DNA of 64,000 nt. Origin: Streptomyces niger. GTDB lineage: Bacteria > Actinomycetota > Actinomycetes > Streptomycetales > Streptomycetaceae. The notes beneath the pieces are model-generated. The model made no database searches. It had not been told where the DNA came from and saw only the letters and a list, made by a program, of their open reading frames with translations. The stretch is from contig NZ_JOFQ01000002.1 of NCBI RefSeq assembly GCF_000718305.1, forward strand, positions 186,001-250,000. The letters are read 5' to 3'. Of this stretch, positions 17,529-25,985 are shown piece by piece (positions within the stretch are counted from its first letter, which is position 1; each line of letters opens with the position of its first letter). A program made the position numbers and the translations under genes.

Positions 17529-18346
17529 CGGGCGTTGCCCCCGCCCAGCCAGTCCAGGTTCTGACCGGCCCGGGTGCGGCCCGCGCCGACCAGTTCGAGG
17601 AAGGCGTCCTGGAGCGTGGGCGCTTCCCCGCGTACCTGGGCGATCGGCCCGTCCGCGCGGATCTTGCCGCCCGCCATCACGGCCACCCAGTCGCACAGCG
17701 ACTCGACCAGCTCCATCACGTGGCTGGAGAAGATGACGGTCGCACCGGAACGGGTGTAGCGCTCCAGCACGCCGCGGATGGTCTGCGCGGAGACCGGGTC
17801 CACTCCTTCGAACGGCTCGTCCAGGAACAGGATCTCCGGATTGTGCAGCAGCGCGGCCGCCAGCCCGATCTTCTTCCGCATACCGGTGGAGTAGTCGACG
17901 ACCAGCTTGTTCCGCGCTCCCGACAGGTCGAGCACGTCCAGCAGCTGGTCGGCGCGCTTGTCCACCTCGTCGCCGGGCAGCCCCCGCAGCCGACCGATGT
18001 ACGAGAGGAGTTCGGCACCGGAGAGCCGCTCGAACAGCCGCAGTCCTTCGGGCAGTACGCCGATGCGGGACTTCACGGCGACCGGGTCCTGCCAGACGTC
18101 GTGCCCGCCGATCTCCACCTGCCCCGAGTCCGGCCGCAACAGGCCGGTGACCATCGAGAGCGTGGTGGTCTTGCCCGCGCCGTTCGGGCCGACCAGCCCG
18201 ATGAACCGCCCCGCGGGCAGCGTCAGATCAATGCCCGCGACGGCAGTGTGATCTCCATACTTCTTCCAGAGGTTGTGGATACGCACAGCCGCCGGCACAC
18301 CCGCCGTGCCAGCCTGTTCCACAACACCCGAACCTTCGGTCGTCAC
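17525..18346 (-). CDS. ABC transporter ATP-binding protein
   Basis: 273 residues, a single nucleotide-binding domain energising the adjacent permease. Walker A GPNGAGKTT is at residues 53-61, and the signature is the variant YSTGMRKKIG near 155 instead of LSGGQ. Walker B ILFLDEPFEGVD is at about 175 and the switch His in SSHVMELVE at about 209. This is the CcmA/NatA-like family of exporters. GTG 18346 follows AGGGGA 5 nt upstream and gives a protein starting TTEGSGVVEQAG; a longer open frame upstream is compositionally biased and unlikely. The 284-bp gap to the prim-pol gene (18347-18630) contains a Pro-rich reading frame on the plus strand that I do not accept as a gene. Confidence 0.92.
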   Translation of the reverse strand: MTTEGSGVVEQAGTAGVPAAVRIHNLWKKYGDHTAVAGIDLTLPAGRFIGLVGPNGAGKTTTLSMVTGLLRPDSGQVEIGGHDVWQDPVAVKSRIGVLPEGLRLFERLSGAELLSYIGRLRGLPGDEVDKRADQLLDVLDLSGARNKLVVDYSTGMRKKIGLAAALLHNPEILFLDEPFEGVDPVSAQTIRGVLERYTRSGATVIFSSHVMELVESLCDWVAVMAGGKIRADGPIAQVRGEAPTLQDAFLELVGAGRTRAGQNLDWLGGGNAR

Positions 18347-18630
18347 CGGTTCCCCTGTCGATAGACGTCTCGGCAGAGACTGGTCACGCCCCCGCCCCCG
18401 CCAACGATAGGCGGCCGGTGACAAACCGGCATGACGCAACAGAACGCTCAAGATCACAATCCGGGGGGAGGGCCCCCGAAGGGGCCAGGTCCCGCACCCA
18501 CCGGCCCCCACCCCAACGCCCGCCCAAGTCCCCCGGCCCAGCCCCACCGTCCCTCAGCCTTCAGCGTCCCAGAGCTCCGCCCCCGCCCCCAGCCCCCGAC
18601 CTCACCCCCCGCTTCCGCCGGGGCTCCGCC

Positions 18631-19329
18631 TCAGGAGGAGCGGAGGTTTGCTGCTTCTCGGCCGCAGGCGTAGGCGAGGGGGTTGAGGAGGTCCTCGGCG
18701 TCGGGGAGCCAGCGGTTGACGGGGGTGGGGGGAACGGCCCATTGGACCGGAGCGTGGCGGCCGGTGCGGGTGGGTGGGGCGGGGAGGTAGGTGCCCGCGC
18801 CGTGGACGATCAGGTCGAGGCCGGCGGGGGAGGACCAGCCCAGCTTCCGTACGCGGTCGGGGACCTTGGCGGCGGCACCGGGGAGGACGAGGAAGAGCAT
18901 GCGGCGGGCCGGGGTGCGGATGACCGGGCCGAGCGGCACGTCGCGCCGTTCCATGCGGGCCATCGCCAGGCAGCCCGCGGTCTCGGGCACGTCCAGGGCG
19001 TCGAAGGTACGTCCCGTCGGGAGCAGGATGGTCGCGCGCGGATGCTTCGTCCACAGGGTGTGGATGACCGAGGCGCTGCCGGTGGCGGCCGTGGACCAGT
19101 CGGCCGCGAGGGGATGGGCGCCGGGGGCGGGGCAATCACGGGCGCCGCACGAGCAATACGGCGTCGCGCCGTCGTCTTCCAGCCATGCGCCGGGGAGTAC
19201 GTCCCAATGCCGTTCCGTCGCGTAACGCACCGCAATGTCGAGCAGCCGCTCACCGCGCTGCTGAGGGACTTGTGGGGCTTGAGTGACTCCGCTGCTCTCT
19301 TCCACGAAGGGGACAACTTCCGCTGTCAC
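18631..19329 (-). CDS. bifunctional DNA primase/polymerase-like (prim-pol) domain protein
   Basis: 232 residues resembling the N-terminal prim-pol domain found in many actinobacterial proteins. It starts with ERLLDIAVRYATERHWDVLPGAWLE and continues through PYCSCGARDCPAPGAHPLAADWS, a Cys-rich segment (CSCGARDC) seen in this family. A central segment is LPTGRTFDALDVPETAG. It lacks a helicase domain. Catalytic acidic residues are not obvious to me, so enzymatic activity is unproven. GTG 19329 has no clear ribosome site; TTG 19332 or the in-frame GTG about nine codons downstream are alternatives. It is divergent from the NsdA-like regulator across 474 bp. Confidence 0.7.
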   Translation of the reverse strand: MTAEVVPFVEESSGVTQAPQVPQQRGERLLDIAVRYATERHWDVLPGAWLEDDGATPYCSCGARDCPAPGAHPLAADWSTAATGSASVIHTLWTKHPRATILLPTGRTFDALDVPETAGCLAMARMERRDVPLGPVIRTPARRMLFLVLPGAAAKVPDRVRKLGWSSPAGLDLIVHGAGTYLPAPPTRTGRHAPVQWAVPPTPVNRWLPDAEDLLNPLAYACGREAANLRSS

Positions 19330-19675
19330 CAAGGGTTACGGCCAACCCGTGGCACGGCCCGGCGCAACGTTCTTGCATGTGGGGCGCATGGATGCACGGG
19401 CGGGGGCGCGTACGGGGCCGCGCGGCGGACGGTGGGTAGCCACTTGCGTGAGGGCGGGAAGGCCGCCCGGCGGCGGGCCGTGCGTCGTGTGGGCGTCCCA
19501 AGAGGCGGCGTTCCGGTGCGGTGACGTCGCGTACGCACACAGAAGGCGGGCGCCGCGCGCTTCCCGTATGTGCTCGTACCTGCCCGTGTCCGCAGCGGAA
19601 GCTCATGGAGGGAACGGAGGGAGGGGCCGGCCCGGCGGGCAATTGGCAGCATGCGGAAGGTACCGCTGGATTTCG

Positions 19676-19736
19676 CTGATATCTCCGATATCCCGAGCAA
19701 CTCGGATATGGCGGGTATCACGGATATCACGGGTAC
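19676..19736. promoter_or_regulatory. array of GATATC-type repeats upstream of NsdA-like regulator
   Basis: Copies of (C)GATATC or variants occur at 19678, 19687, 19704 (GGATATG), 19714 (GGTATC) and 19722 (GGATATC). In the second half they form 9-bp direct repeats CGGGTATCA-CGGATATCA. ATATCC and GGATAT form an inverted pair around CGAG-CAA-CTCG. Such a cluster 70-130 bp before a regulator gene looks like an operator array. Nothing else is recognised in 19330-19803. Confidence 0.5.
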
Positions 19737-19803
19737 GGGCGGGAAATGATGGACGGGGACGGCGTTCGACGGTGAACGCGCCGCAGTACACAGGGGGTAC
19801 AGC

Positions 19804-21192
19804 ATGGCCGCCAGGCCACTCGTAGCGCGGCAGCCGAACGAACGGCTGCAGGCGCTCATCCAGGAAGCTGCCTGTTCCAACGCCGGACTCGCCCGCCGCG
19901 TCAACGTGTGCGGCGCCGAGCACGGCCTGGATCTGCGCTACGACAAGACGTCCGTCGCCCGATGGCTGCGCGGCCAGCAGCCTCGCGGCCGGGCTCCCGC
20001 GATCATCGCCGAGGCGCTGGGCCGCAAGCTGGGGCGCACGGTCACGATCGACGAGATCGGCATGGCCGACGGCAAGAACCTCGCCTCCGGCGTCGGGTTG
20101 CAGTTCTCGCCCACCGTCCTCGGCGCGATAGAGCAGGTCTGCGAGTTGTGGCGGAGTGACGTGGGCCGCCGCGACTTCCTGAGCGGCTCGACCGTCGCCG
20201 CGTCCGCGCTGGTCGAGCCGAGCCGCGACTGGCTGATCACCGGCGCCGACACCCAGGTCGCGCGCAACGCCGGGGCCCGTGTGGGCCTTTCGGACGTCGA
20301 GGCGGTGCGTTCGATGACGAGCGCCCTCAGCGAGCTGGACCACCAGTACGGCAGCGGGCACGTCCGCCCGGTCGTCGTGCACTACCTGAACAGCGTCGTC
20401 TCCGGGCTGCTCGCCGGCTCGTACCGCGAGTCGGTCGGCCGCGAACTCTTCGCAGCCGTCGCCAGGTTGACCGAGCTCGGCGGCTACATGGCCGTCGACA
20501 CCGGGCAGCCGGGTCTTGCGCAGCGGTACTACATCCAGGCGCTGCGGCTGGCCCAGGCGGCCGGCGACCGCGGGTACGGCGGGTACGTGCTCGCCGCGAG
20601 CATGAGCCACCTCGCCGCCTCGCTCGGCAACCCCCGCGAGATCGCCCAGCTCGCGCGGGCGGCCCAGGAGGGCTCGCGCGGGCACGTGACGCCGCGGGCC
20701 GAGGCGATGTTCTGCGCCGCTGAGGCGCGCGGGCACGCGCTGATGGGGGACGAGCGGGCGTTCCAGAGCGTGGCCGCGCGGGCGGTCGGCGCGATGGAGC
20801 GGGCCGAGGCCGGTACGGACGCGGGCGACGACCCGGCGTGGATCTCGCACTTCGACCCCGCCTACCTCGCCGACGAACTGGCCCACTGCCACCGCGACCT
20901 GGGGCAGGCGACCGCGGCCGGCCAGCAGGCCGAGCAGGCGCTCGCCGGGCTCCCCGAGAGCCGGGCGCGGCGGCGCGCGATCGGGCTGGTGCTGCTGGCG
21001 AGCGCGCAGGTGCAGCAGCGCGAGATCGAGCAGGCGTGCCACACGGGTACGCGCGCTGCCGAGTTGCTGAGCGGGCTGCGGTCCTCACGAGGAGCGGAGT
21101 ACCTGGAGGACTTCCAGGCGCGGCTGGAGCCGTACCGGGAAGAGGCGGTGGTACGGGAGTTCGCGGCGCGTCTGGAGCTGCGGGCGGCGTAG
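19804..21192 (+). CDS. NsdA-like HTH/TPR transcriptional regulator
   Basis: 462 residues. An N-terminal HTH-like region at about 10-85 (NERLQALIQEAACSNAGLARRVN ... YDKTSVARWLRGQQPRG) is followed by helical, TPR-like repeats (about 250-440, e.g. QPGLAQRYYIQALRLAQAAGD and DLGQATAAGQQAEQALAGLPESRARR). This layout is that of the Streptomyces NsdA/NsdB family, whose studied members repress differentiation and antibiotic production; assignment to a given orthologue is not possible here. ATG 19804 is taken, preceded by AGGGGG. The upstream region contains a dense array of GATATC-like repeats, suggesting auto- or cross-regulation. A UUCG-capped terminator follows. Confidence 0.82.
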   Translation: MAARPLVARQPNERLQALIQEAACSNAGLARRVNVCGAEHGLDLRYDKTSVARWLRGQQPRGRAPAIIAEALGRKLGRTVTIDEIGMADGKNLASGVGLQFSPTVLGAIEQVCELWRSDVGRRDFLSGSTVAASALVEPSRDWLITGADTQVARNAGARVGLSDVEAVRSMTSALSELDHQYGSGHVRPVVVHYLNSVVSGLLAGSYRESVGRELFAAVARLTELGGYMAVDTGQPGLAQRYYIQALRLAQAAGDRGYGGYVLAASMSHLAASLGNPREIAQLARAAQEGSRGHVTPRAEAMFCAAEARGHALMGDERAFQSVAARAVGAMERAEAGTDAGDDPAWISHFDPAYLADELAHCHRDLGQATAAGQQAEQALAGLPESRARRRAIGLVLLASAQVQQREIEQACHTGTRAAELLSGLRSSRGAEYLEDFQARLEPYREEAVVREFAARLELRAA

Positions 21193-21207
21193 GCGGAGCA
21201 GGGCGGT

Positions 21208-21235
21208 GCCGCCGCTCCCTTCGGGGAGCGGCGGC
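21208..21235 (+). terminator. UUCG-tetraloop terminator
   Basis: A 12-bp perfect stem GCCGCCGCTCCC closed by a TTCG tetraloop lies 15 bp after the NsdA-like stop. C(UUCG)G is an exceptionally stable RNA cap. Confidence 0.85.
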
Positions 21236-21407
21236 CGTCTGCTGTGTGCCGTTCTGTCGTGCGTCACCTTTGTCCGTGGATCTGCTGACATCGACGCGTG
21301 CGACTGGTGGGTGTCAAGTGGCCGGTGACCAGGGGACGTGGTCGAACGCGACTGCTACCCGGTAGCGTGAGCCGACGATTTCGTAAGAAGCAGAAGTAGG
21401 AGTCCCG

Positions 21408-23795
21408 GTGACGCAGAGCGGACAGGGTGGCGACCCGCAGAGTCCTGCGGGCGGACCCGCGCGCGAGGGCGTGGTGCTGCCGGCGAACGGCGGCGAGCCG
21501 TACGTGCCGGACCAGCAGTCAGCGCCCGCCGCCGGCCAGCCGTGGGGCGAGCCCTGGGGGCCCTCCCAGGCCCCGCAGCAGGGTGTCTACGGGGCCCCGC
21601 AGCAGGACTCCTTCGGGGCGCCGCAGCAGGGCGCCTACCCGCCGCCCCAGGGCCAGGCACCGGTGCCTCCGATGCCGCCGGCGCAGCCGTCGGCCGGTCC
21701 GGGACACCCGGGCGGCCAGGACGCGTACGGCGCGCAGGGCTCGTACGGCGGCCAGGGCGGCGCTTACGGTCAGCAGTCCGGTTATGGCGCGCAGCCCTCC
21801 TTCGAGGCGCAGGCTTCCTTCGAGGCGCAGCCGCCTTCCTACGACGCCCCGCCCTCTTACGGCGGCCATGGCACTCACGGCGGTCGGCACGGGGACGCGC
21901 CGCACCAGCCTTCGTACGGCGACGCCCCGAGCGCCTTCGGGCAGCAGCCTTCCTACGGCGCGCAGCCCTCCCAGGGCGGTGCGCAGCCCTCCCAGGGCGG
22001 TGCGCAGCCCTCCCAGGGCGGTGCGCAGTCCTTCCAAGGCGGTGCGCAGCCCTCCTACGGTGGCGCGCAGAACGCGTATGGCCAGCAGCCTTCCTTCGGT
22101 GGCCAGCAGGCTCCTTTCGGTGGCCAGCAGCCCCCGGCAGCGCAGCAGCCCCCGTACGGCGGCCAGGGCACCTACGGTGCCCCGAACGCGTACGGCGGCA
22201 GCCAGGGCGTCTACGGCGGCGGCACGGACGCCGACCGGGGCACCGGCGCGAACGGCGGTTACGGCTACCCCCAGGAGCCCGCCGCTTCCCAGCAGTCCGC
22301 CGCCCCTGAGCAGTCCGGTACCGACGGGGCCGGGAGCGGTTCCGGCGGCGCGCTCGTGCGGGCCGAGCGGCAGCCCGCTGCGCCGCTGCCGCCCGCGGCC
22401 GACCAGCAGCACGGGGCGGGTGCGCCGCTGCCGCCGCCCGCCGGCGGCCAGGGCGCCGGCCCGCTGCCGCCCGCCGCCGGGGAGGCCGATGCCACGCAGT
22501 ACCTGCCGCCCACGGCCGGGGACAGCGAGGCCACCCAGCTCATCCCGCCGTTCGCGGGCCAGCAGAGCCAGCCGGGCCAGCAGAGCCAGCCGGGCCGGCA
22601 GGACGGACCGGGGCAGCAGGGCGGGCCGGGTCGGCACGCCGGCCCCGGTGCGCAGCCGATGCCGCCGGCGCAGGGCGCGCCCGGGCCGATGCCCGGCTCG
22701 CTGCCGCCCGAGAACAAGCGGCGCGAGTCGGACGCCGAGTCCACCACGATGCTGCGGCGGCCGACCATGCCGAAGGCGCCCGCCTCGCCCGACGGCACCG
22801 AGGCGGCGACCCAGCTCATCCCGCCGGTCGGCGGCGGTGCGCCGCAGCCGCCGTCGGGCGCGCCGTTCGCCATCCGGCCGGGCATGCCGGGCGACCGGCC
22901 GACGCCGGCCGAGTTCGACGGCCTCTTCCGTGACGGGCCGGCCGGTGCCGCCGAGGCGGACTCCCCGGCCGCCACCCAGCAGATGCCGCGCTTCGAGGAG
23001 CCCGCCGCGCAGGGCTTCGGAGGGCAGCAGCCGTACGGGGCGCAGCCCCCGGCGTCGCAGCAGCAGCCGGGCCCGGCTCCGCAGCCGGCCGGCTTCCCGC
23101 CGCAGGGCGGCTTCCCCACCGAGGACCGCCAGGGGCACGGCGGTGGCGGCGGGCGCCGTCGCAAGCTCGCGCCCGCCGCGATCATCGGGGCCGTCGTGGT
23201 GGTGTGCGTCGGTGCCGGGCTGGGTGTCGGCTACGCCCTCAGTGGCAGCGGCGACGACGACAGCACGAAGCAGGAGGGCGGCAAGTCGTCGGCGGGCACG
23301 GTGAAGCGGGAACAGCCGTCGCCGACGGCGGACCCGGCCGAGGCCCAGGCCAAGGACTTGGACGCGCTGCTCAAGGACAGCAACAACAGCCGCTCAGCGG
23401 TGATCGGCGCGGTCGGGAACATCAAGTCCTGCACCAAGCTCGGCGACGCGGCCAAGGACCTGCGGGACGCGGCGAAGCAGCGCAACGAGCTGGTCGCCCG
23501 GCTGGGCAAGCTCTCCGTCGACCAGGTGCCCGACCACCTGGCGCTGACCACCGCGCTGACCAACGCCTGGAAGTCCTCGGCGGCGGCCGACAACCACTAC
23601 GCCACCTGGGCCGACCAGATCGCGCACGCGGGCAAGAAGGGCTGCCACAAGGGCAAGGCGCGTGGCACCAAGGCGGCCGTGCAGGGCAACACCGCCAGCG
23701 GCCAGGCCACCACGAACAAGAAGGAAGCCGCGAAGCTCTGGAACCCGGTCGCCAAGAAGTACGGCCTGACCGAGCACAGCCCGGAGCAGCTCTGA
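21408..23795 (+). CDS. large Gln/Gly/Pro-rich single-pass membrane protein
   Basis: 795 residues. Residues 1-580 are disordered, rich in Q, G, P, A and Y, with repeats such as QPSQGGA (residues about 185-219) and later QxxQPGQQ. One membrane segment follows (about 587-609, APAAIIGAVVVVCVGAGLGV). The outside domain is about 185 residues with two Cys (NIKSCTKLGD and AGKKGCHKGK) that could form a disulfide. GTG 21408 has AGGAG 6 nt upstream. Proteins of this layout are common in streptomycetes next to signalling or envelope genes, but I do not know a function. The cytoplasmic tail contains several ATQxIPP/ATQxLPP motifs that could be phosphorylation or FHA-binding sites, which is speculation. 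Confidence 0.8.
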   Translation: MTQSGQGGDPQSPAGGPAREGVVLPANGGEPYVPDQQSAPAAGQPWGEPWGPSQAPQQGVYGAPQQDSFGAPQQGAYPPPQGQAPVPPMPPAQPSAGPGHPGGQDAYGAQGSYGGQGGAYGQQSGYGAQPSFEAQASFEAQPPSYDAPPSYGGHGTHGGRHGDAPHQPSYGDAPSAFGQQPSYGAQPSQGGAQPSQGGAQPSQGGAQSFQGGAQPSYGGAQNAYGQQPSFGGQQAPFGGQQPPAAQQPPYGGQGTYGAPNAYGGSQGVYGGGTDADRGTGANGGYGYPQEPAASQQSAAPEQSGTDGAGSGSGGALVRAERQPAAPLPPAADQQHGAGAPLPPPAGGQGAGPLPPAAGEADATQYLPPTAGDSEATQLIPPFAGQQSQPGQQSQPGRQDGPGQQGGPGRHAGPGAQPMPPAQGAPGPMPGSLPPENKRRESDAESTTMLRRPTMPKAPASPDGTEAATQLIPPVGGGAPQPPSGAPFAIRPGMPGDRPTPAEFDGLFRDGPAGAAEADSPAATQQMPRFEEPAAQGFGGQQPYGAQPPASQQQPGPAPQPAGFPPQGGFPTEDRQGHGGGGGRRRKLAPAAIIGAVVVVCVGAGLGVGYALSGSGDDDSTKQEGGKSSAGTVKREQPSPTADPAEAQAKDLDALLKDSNNSRSAVIGAVGNIKSCTKLGDAAKDLRDAAKQRNELVARLGKLSVDQVPDHLALTTALTNAWKSSAAADNHYATWADQIAHAGKKGCHKGKARGTKAAVQGNTASGQATTNKKEAAKLWNPVAKKYGLTEHSPEQL
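21960..22064 (+). repeat. in-frame 21-bp coding repeat (AQPSQGG)
   Basis: Five 21-bp units of GCGCAGCCCTCCCAGGGCGG(T). The first three are identical and the last two diverged (SFQGG, SYGG). They lie in the disordered part of the membrane protein, so length variation between strains would be in frame. Confidence 0.85.
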
Positions 23796-23817
23796 GGCCC
23801 GGCCCGAAGCTGCTCCG
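23782..23817 (+). terminator. terminator hairpin overlapping the stop region
   Basis: CGGAGCAGCT (23782-23791) pairs with 23808-23817 around a GC-rich 16-nt loop. The left arm includes the last codons of the membrane-protein gene. It lies between convergent genes. Confidence 0.55.
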
Positions 23818-23851
23818 AGCCACGTACGCCACGTAGGCTCGTCGGCCTCCC

Positions 23852-25204
23852 TCAGGCGTCCTTCCGCGGCTTCTCCAGCGTCTTGGTGAGGTTCACGAAG
23901 CCGGAGTGCGTGGTGACCAGTCGGCCGTCCCGTACGACCTGGTAGGTCACCATCGCGTTCACGATCCGGGGGAAGGACTGCACGGCGAGCATGTCGTCGT
24001 AGCGCCAGCGCAGCTTCGGGGTGAGGCCGCCGGTGTCGACCGCCCGGTCCCCGCTGTCCAGCGCCTGCTGGAGGGAGCGTGCGGTGACGTCCCGGCCCTC
24101 CTCGGTGACCTGCTCGACGGTCGCGCGCAGCACCGTGTAGGCGATCCACGTGGTCTGCACGCCGGCGTCCGCGGGGTCGATGCGGTTGTCGTCGAAGGCG
24201 TGCTCGGTGATCACGTCGCGCATGGTGTTCCAGCGCGGGTCGCGCGCGTCCGGGTACCAGCCGGTGACCAGCGCGCCCTCCAGCGGGCTGGACTTGCCGC
24301 CCGTACGGTCCACCAGGGTCTGGTTCACGCTGCCCAGCACGGACGCCATCTGGACCTTCGGCTTGTCCTCCTGGAGACGGCGGAAGGAGTCGAAGAACGT
24401 GTCGGTGTGCTCGCCGAGGGTGGCGGTGACGCAGGCGCCCTTGGCCCGGGCGCCGAACTCCGCCGTCCCGTAGAACGCCGGGTCGGCGCCGACCTCGTCC
24501 ATCGCCTGCTGCGCCGCTCCGGTGTAGTCGGTGGCGTTCTCGGGCGCCCGGACGTCGTGGGCCGCCGTGCGGCCGCCGGTGGCCAGGCCGGAGTTGAGGA
24601 GCGGCGGCATCTGGTCGCCCTGGATGGTGTCGGGGCGGACCAGCGAGACCCGCTCGCACTCGTCGGCGAGCTGCCGCCCGTTGCCCGCCAGCAGGGCCGC
24701 CTGACCGCCGTTGACCGGGTAGGACAGCGGGCTGTCGAACTCCTCCGTGGAGACGCCGTACCCGCCGATGTACGGAATGTTCGCGGCCTCCAGCGGGCCC
24801 ATGAAGGACCGGCCCTGGCGGCTGTACGAACCGACGACCGCGACGGCGTGGTGGTCGACGGCCTTCTGGGCGCAGCGCGCCGCGGCGACCGAATCGTTGC
24901 GTTCGTTGCAGGTGAGCACCCGCAGCTGGTGGCCGGCGATGCCGCCCTTGGCGTTGACCCAGCGCGCGTACGCCTCGGCCATGGCGGGCATGCCGGCCAT
25001 GTTCGTGCCCTTGGTGCCCGAGGGGGCCCAGGTCATGACGGTGATCGGAGCGCCGCTCCCGGCGCCGGCGGCGTTGCCCGAGGCGCCGGGCAGCGAGCCG
25101 CAACCGGTCAGCAAGGACGCCAGCACCGCCGTGCACGCCGTCGCTGAACGGATAGCGGTGGCGCGGTGGCAGAAACGGGGGAAGGAACGACGCCGTCCGG
25201 TCAT
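23852..25204 (-). CDS. ABC-type branched-chain amino-acid-like substrate-binding lipoprotein
   Basis: 450 residues. An N-terminal lipoprotein signal has lipobox LLTGC with Cys35. It is followed by a type I periplasmic-binding fold (Leu/Ile/Val-binding family): APITVMTWAPSGTKGTNMAG..., AVVGSYSRQGRSFMGPLEAANIPYIGGYGVS near 115-145, and LVTGWYPDARDPRWNTM toward the C-terminus. Exported and lipid-anchored, it would bind a small ligand. No permease or ATPase genes are adjacent, so it may be a stand-alone sensor-type binding protein or use a transporter elsewhere. ATG 25204 has GGGG very close upstream, so the initiation site is not certain. Convergent with the preceding membrane-protein gene. Confidence 0.87.
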   Translation of the reverse strand: MTGRRRSFPRFCHRATAIRSATACTAVLASLLTGCGSLPGASGNAAGAGSGAPITVMTWAPSGTKGTNMAGMPAMAEAYARWVNAKGGIAGHQLRVLTCNERNDSVAAARCAQKAVDHHAVAVVGSYSRQGRSFMGPLEAANIPYIGGYGVSTEEFDSPLSYPVNGGQAALLAGNGRQLADECERVSLVRPDTIQGDQMPPLLNSGLATGGRTAAHDVRAPENATDYTGAAQQAMDEVGADPAFYGTAEFGARAKGACVTATLGEHTDTFFDSFRRLQEDKPKVQMASVLGSVNQTLVDRTGGKSSPLEGALVTGWYPDARDPRWNTMRDVITEHAFDDNRIDPADAGVQTTWIAYTVLRATVEQVTEEGRDVTARSLQQALDSGDRAVDTGGLTPKLRWRYDDMLAVQSFPRIVNAMVTYQVVRDGRLVTTHSGFVNLTKTLEKPRKDA

Positions 25205-25385
25205 GTCCCCGCACTTTTCCGGCCAGGACGGAACACCTGAGTGCTGTCCGGGTAACGGAAAGTGACACGGAGGTGAACAGCGAGAGAGGCCTCGACGGCT
25301 TGCTCATCCGGTGGCGGGAAGGCCCCGACGGCACGATTCGTCCGGTGACGGGGGAGGCCCGGCCACCGCCTCCTGACCGAGACCG

Positions 25386-25391
25386 TACGAT
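25386..25391 (+). promoter_or_regulatory. -10 element of a probable leaderless promoter
   Basis: TACGAT ends 8 nt before GTG 25400, a spacing that places transcription start at or next to the start codon. The same TACGATCGA sequence with the same spacing precedes ATG 57658. Confidence 0.45.
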
Positions 25392-25399
25392 CGATTGCT

Positions 25400-25906
25400 G
25401 TGCAAGGTTCGGAGAAGTCTTCCCGTCGCGGCCGCCGCTCGACCACCATGGGCGCCATGCCGCTCAACGACATGCCCTGGTGGCGCTGGCGCGCCAATGT
25501 GCGCTCGGCGCTGCACATGCTTTCCGACCCCGCCTTCCAGCAGGAGACCTGGGTGGCCGGCCTCCCCGGCTACGGCGATGTGACCGACGCCGTGTACCGG
25601 CTGGTGGAGGACACCTGGCTGGACAACTGGTCCGCCGAGAAGTACGTCGGCACCATATTCCGGGACTCCCAGGAAGCCGCGCTGGTCGACGTCGCCGTCC
25701 TCCGGGTGCTGCGCATCCTGCACCAGGTCGGCGCGGACGCCCCGGCGACCGCGTACCTGGAGCACCACGGCTGGCCCGAGGCCGTACGAGCCGCGCGGGA
25801 CGCCCACGTCCGCATGGCGACCGCCGACGGCGAGGACCCGGACGCACCGCCGCGCTCCCTCGAGGTGCTGGCCATCCTCACCAGGGGCCTGGAACCGCAG
25901 GAGTGA
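25400..25906 (+). CDS. conserved hypothetical protein, soluble, 168 aa
   Basis: I do not recognise a named family. The protein is acidic and helical with a Trp-rich start (DMPWWRWRANVRSALHMLSDPAFQQETWVAG). A middle part reads TDAVYRLVEDTWLDNWSAEKYVGTIFRD, and the end reads RSLEVLAILTRGLEPQE. There is no signal or membrane segment. GTG 25400 is favoured because of a TACGAT -10 box at leaderless spacing; ATG 25448 or ATG 25457 would remove 16-19 basic residues. It is followed 79 bp later by purU in the same direction. The 5' neighbour is divergent. Confidence 0.72.
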   Translation: MQGSEKSSRRGRRSTTMGAMPLNDMPWWRWRANVRSALHMLSDPAFQQETWVAGLPGYGDVTDAVYRLVEDTWLDNWSAEKYVGTIFRDSQEAALVDVAVLRVLRILHQVGADAPATAYLEHHGWPEAVRAARDAHVRMATADGEDPDAPPRSLEVLAILTRGLEPQE

Positions 25907-25985
25907 GCCGGGCCACACGAGGCCCGGGCTGGCGGCGGCGACCGGACGGTGTACGAGGGGCCGGAATGTGCGACCCTTTGTCCTC

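Noticed and set aside
18431-18673. 80-codon Pro-rich plus-strand frame starting MTQQNAQDHNPGGG
   Set aside because: Overlaps the prim-pol gene end, no ribosome site, composition explained by C-rich sequence; kept as unlikely.
19676-19736. GATATC repeats considered as a small CRISPR array
   Set aside because: Repeats are 6-9 bp with irregular or no spacers; much too short for CRISPR.
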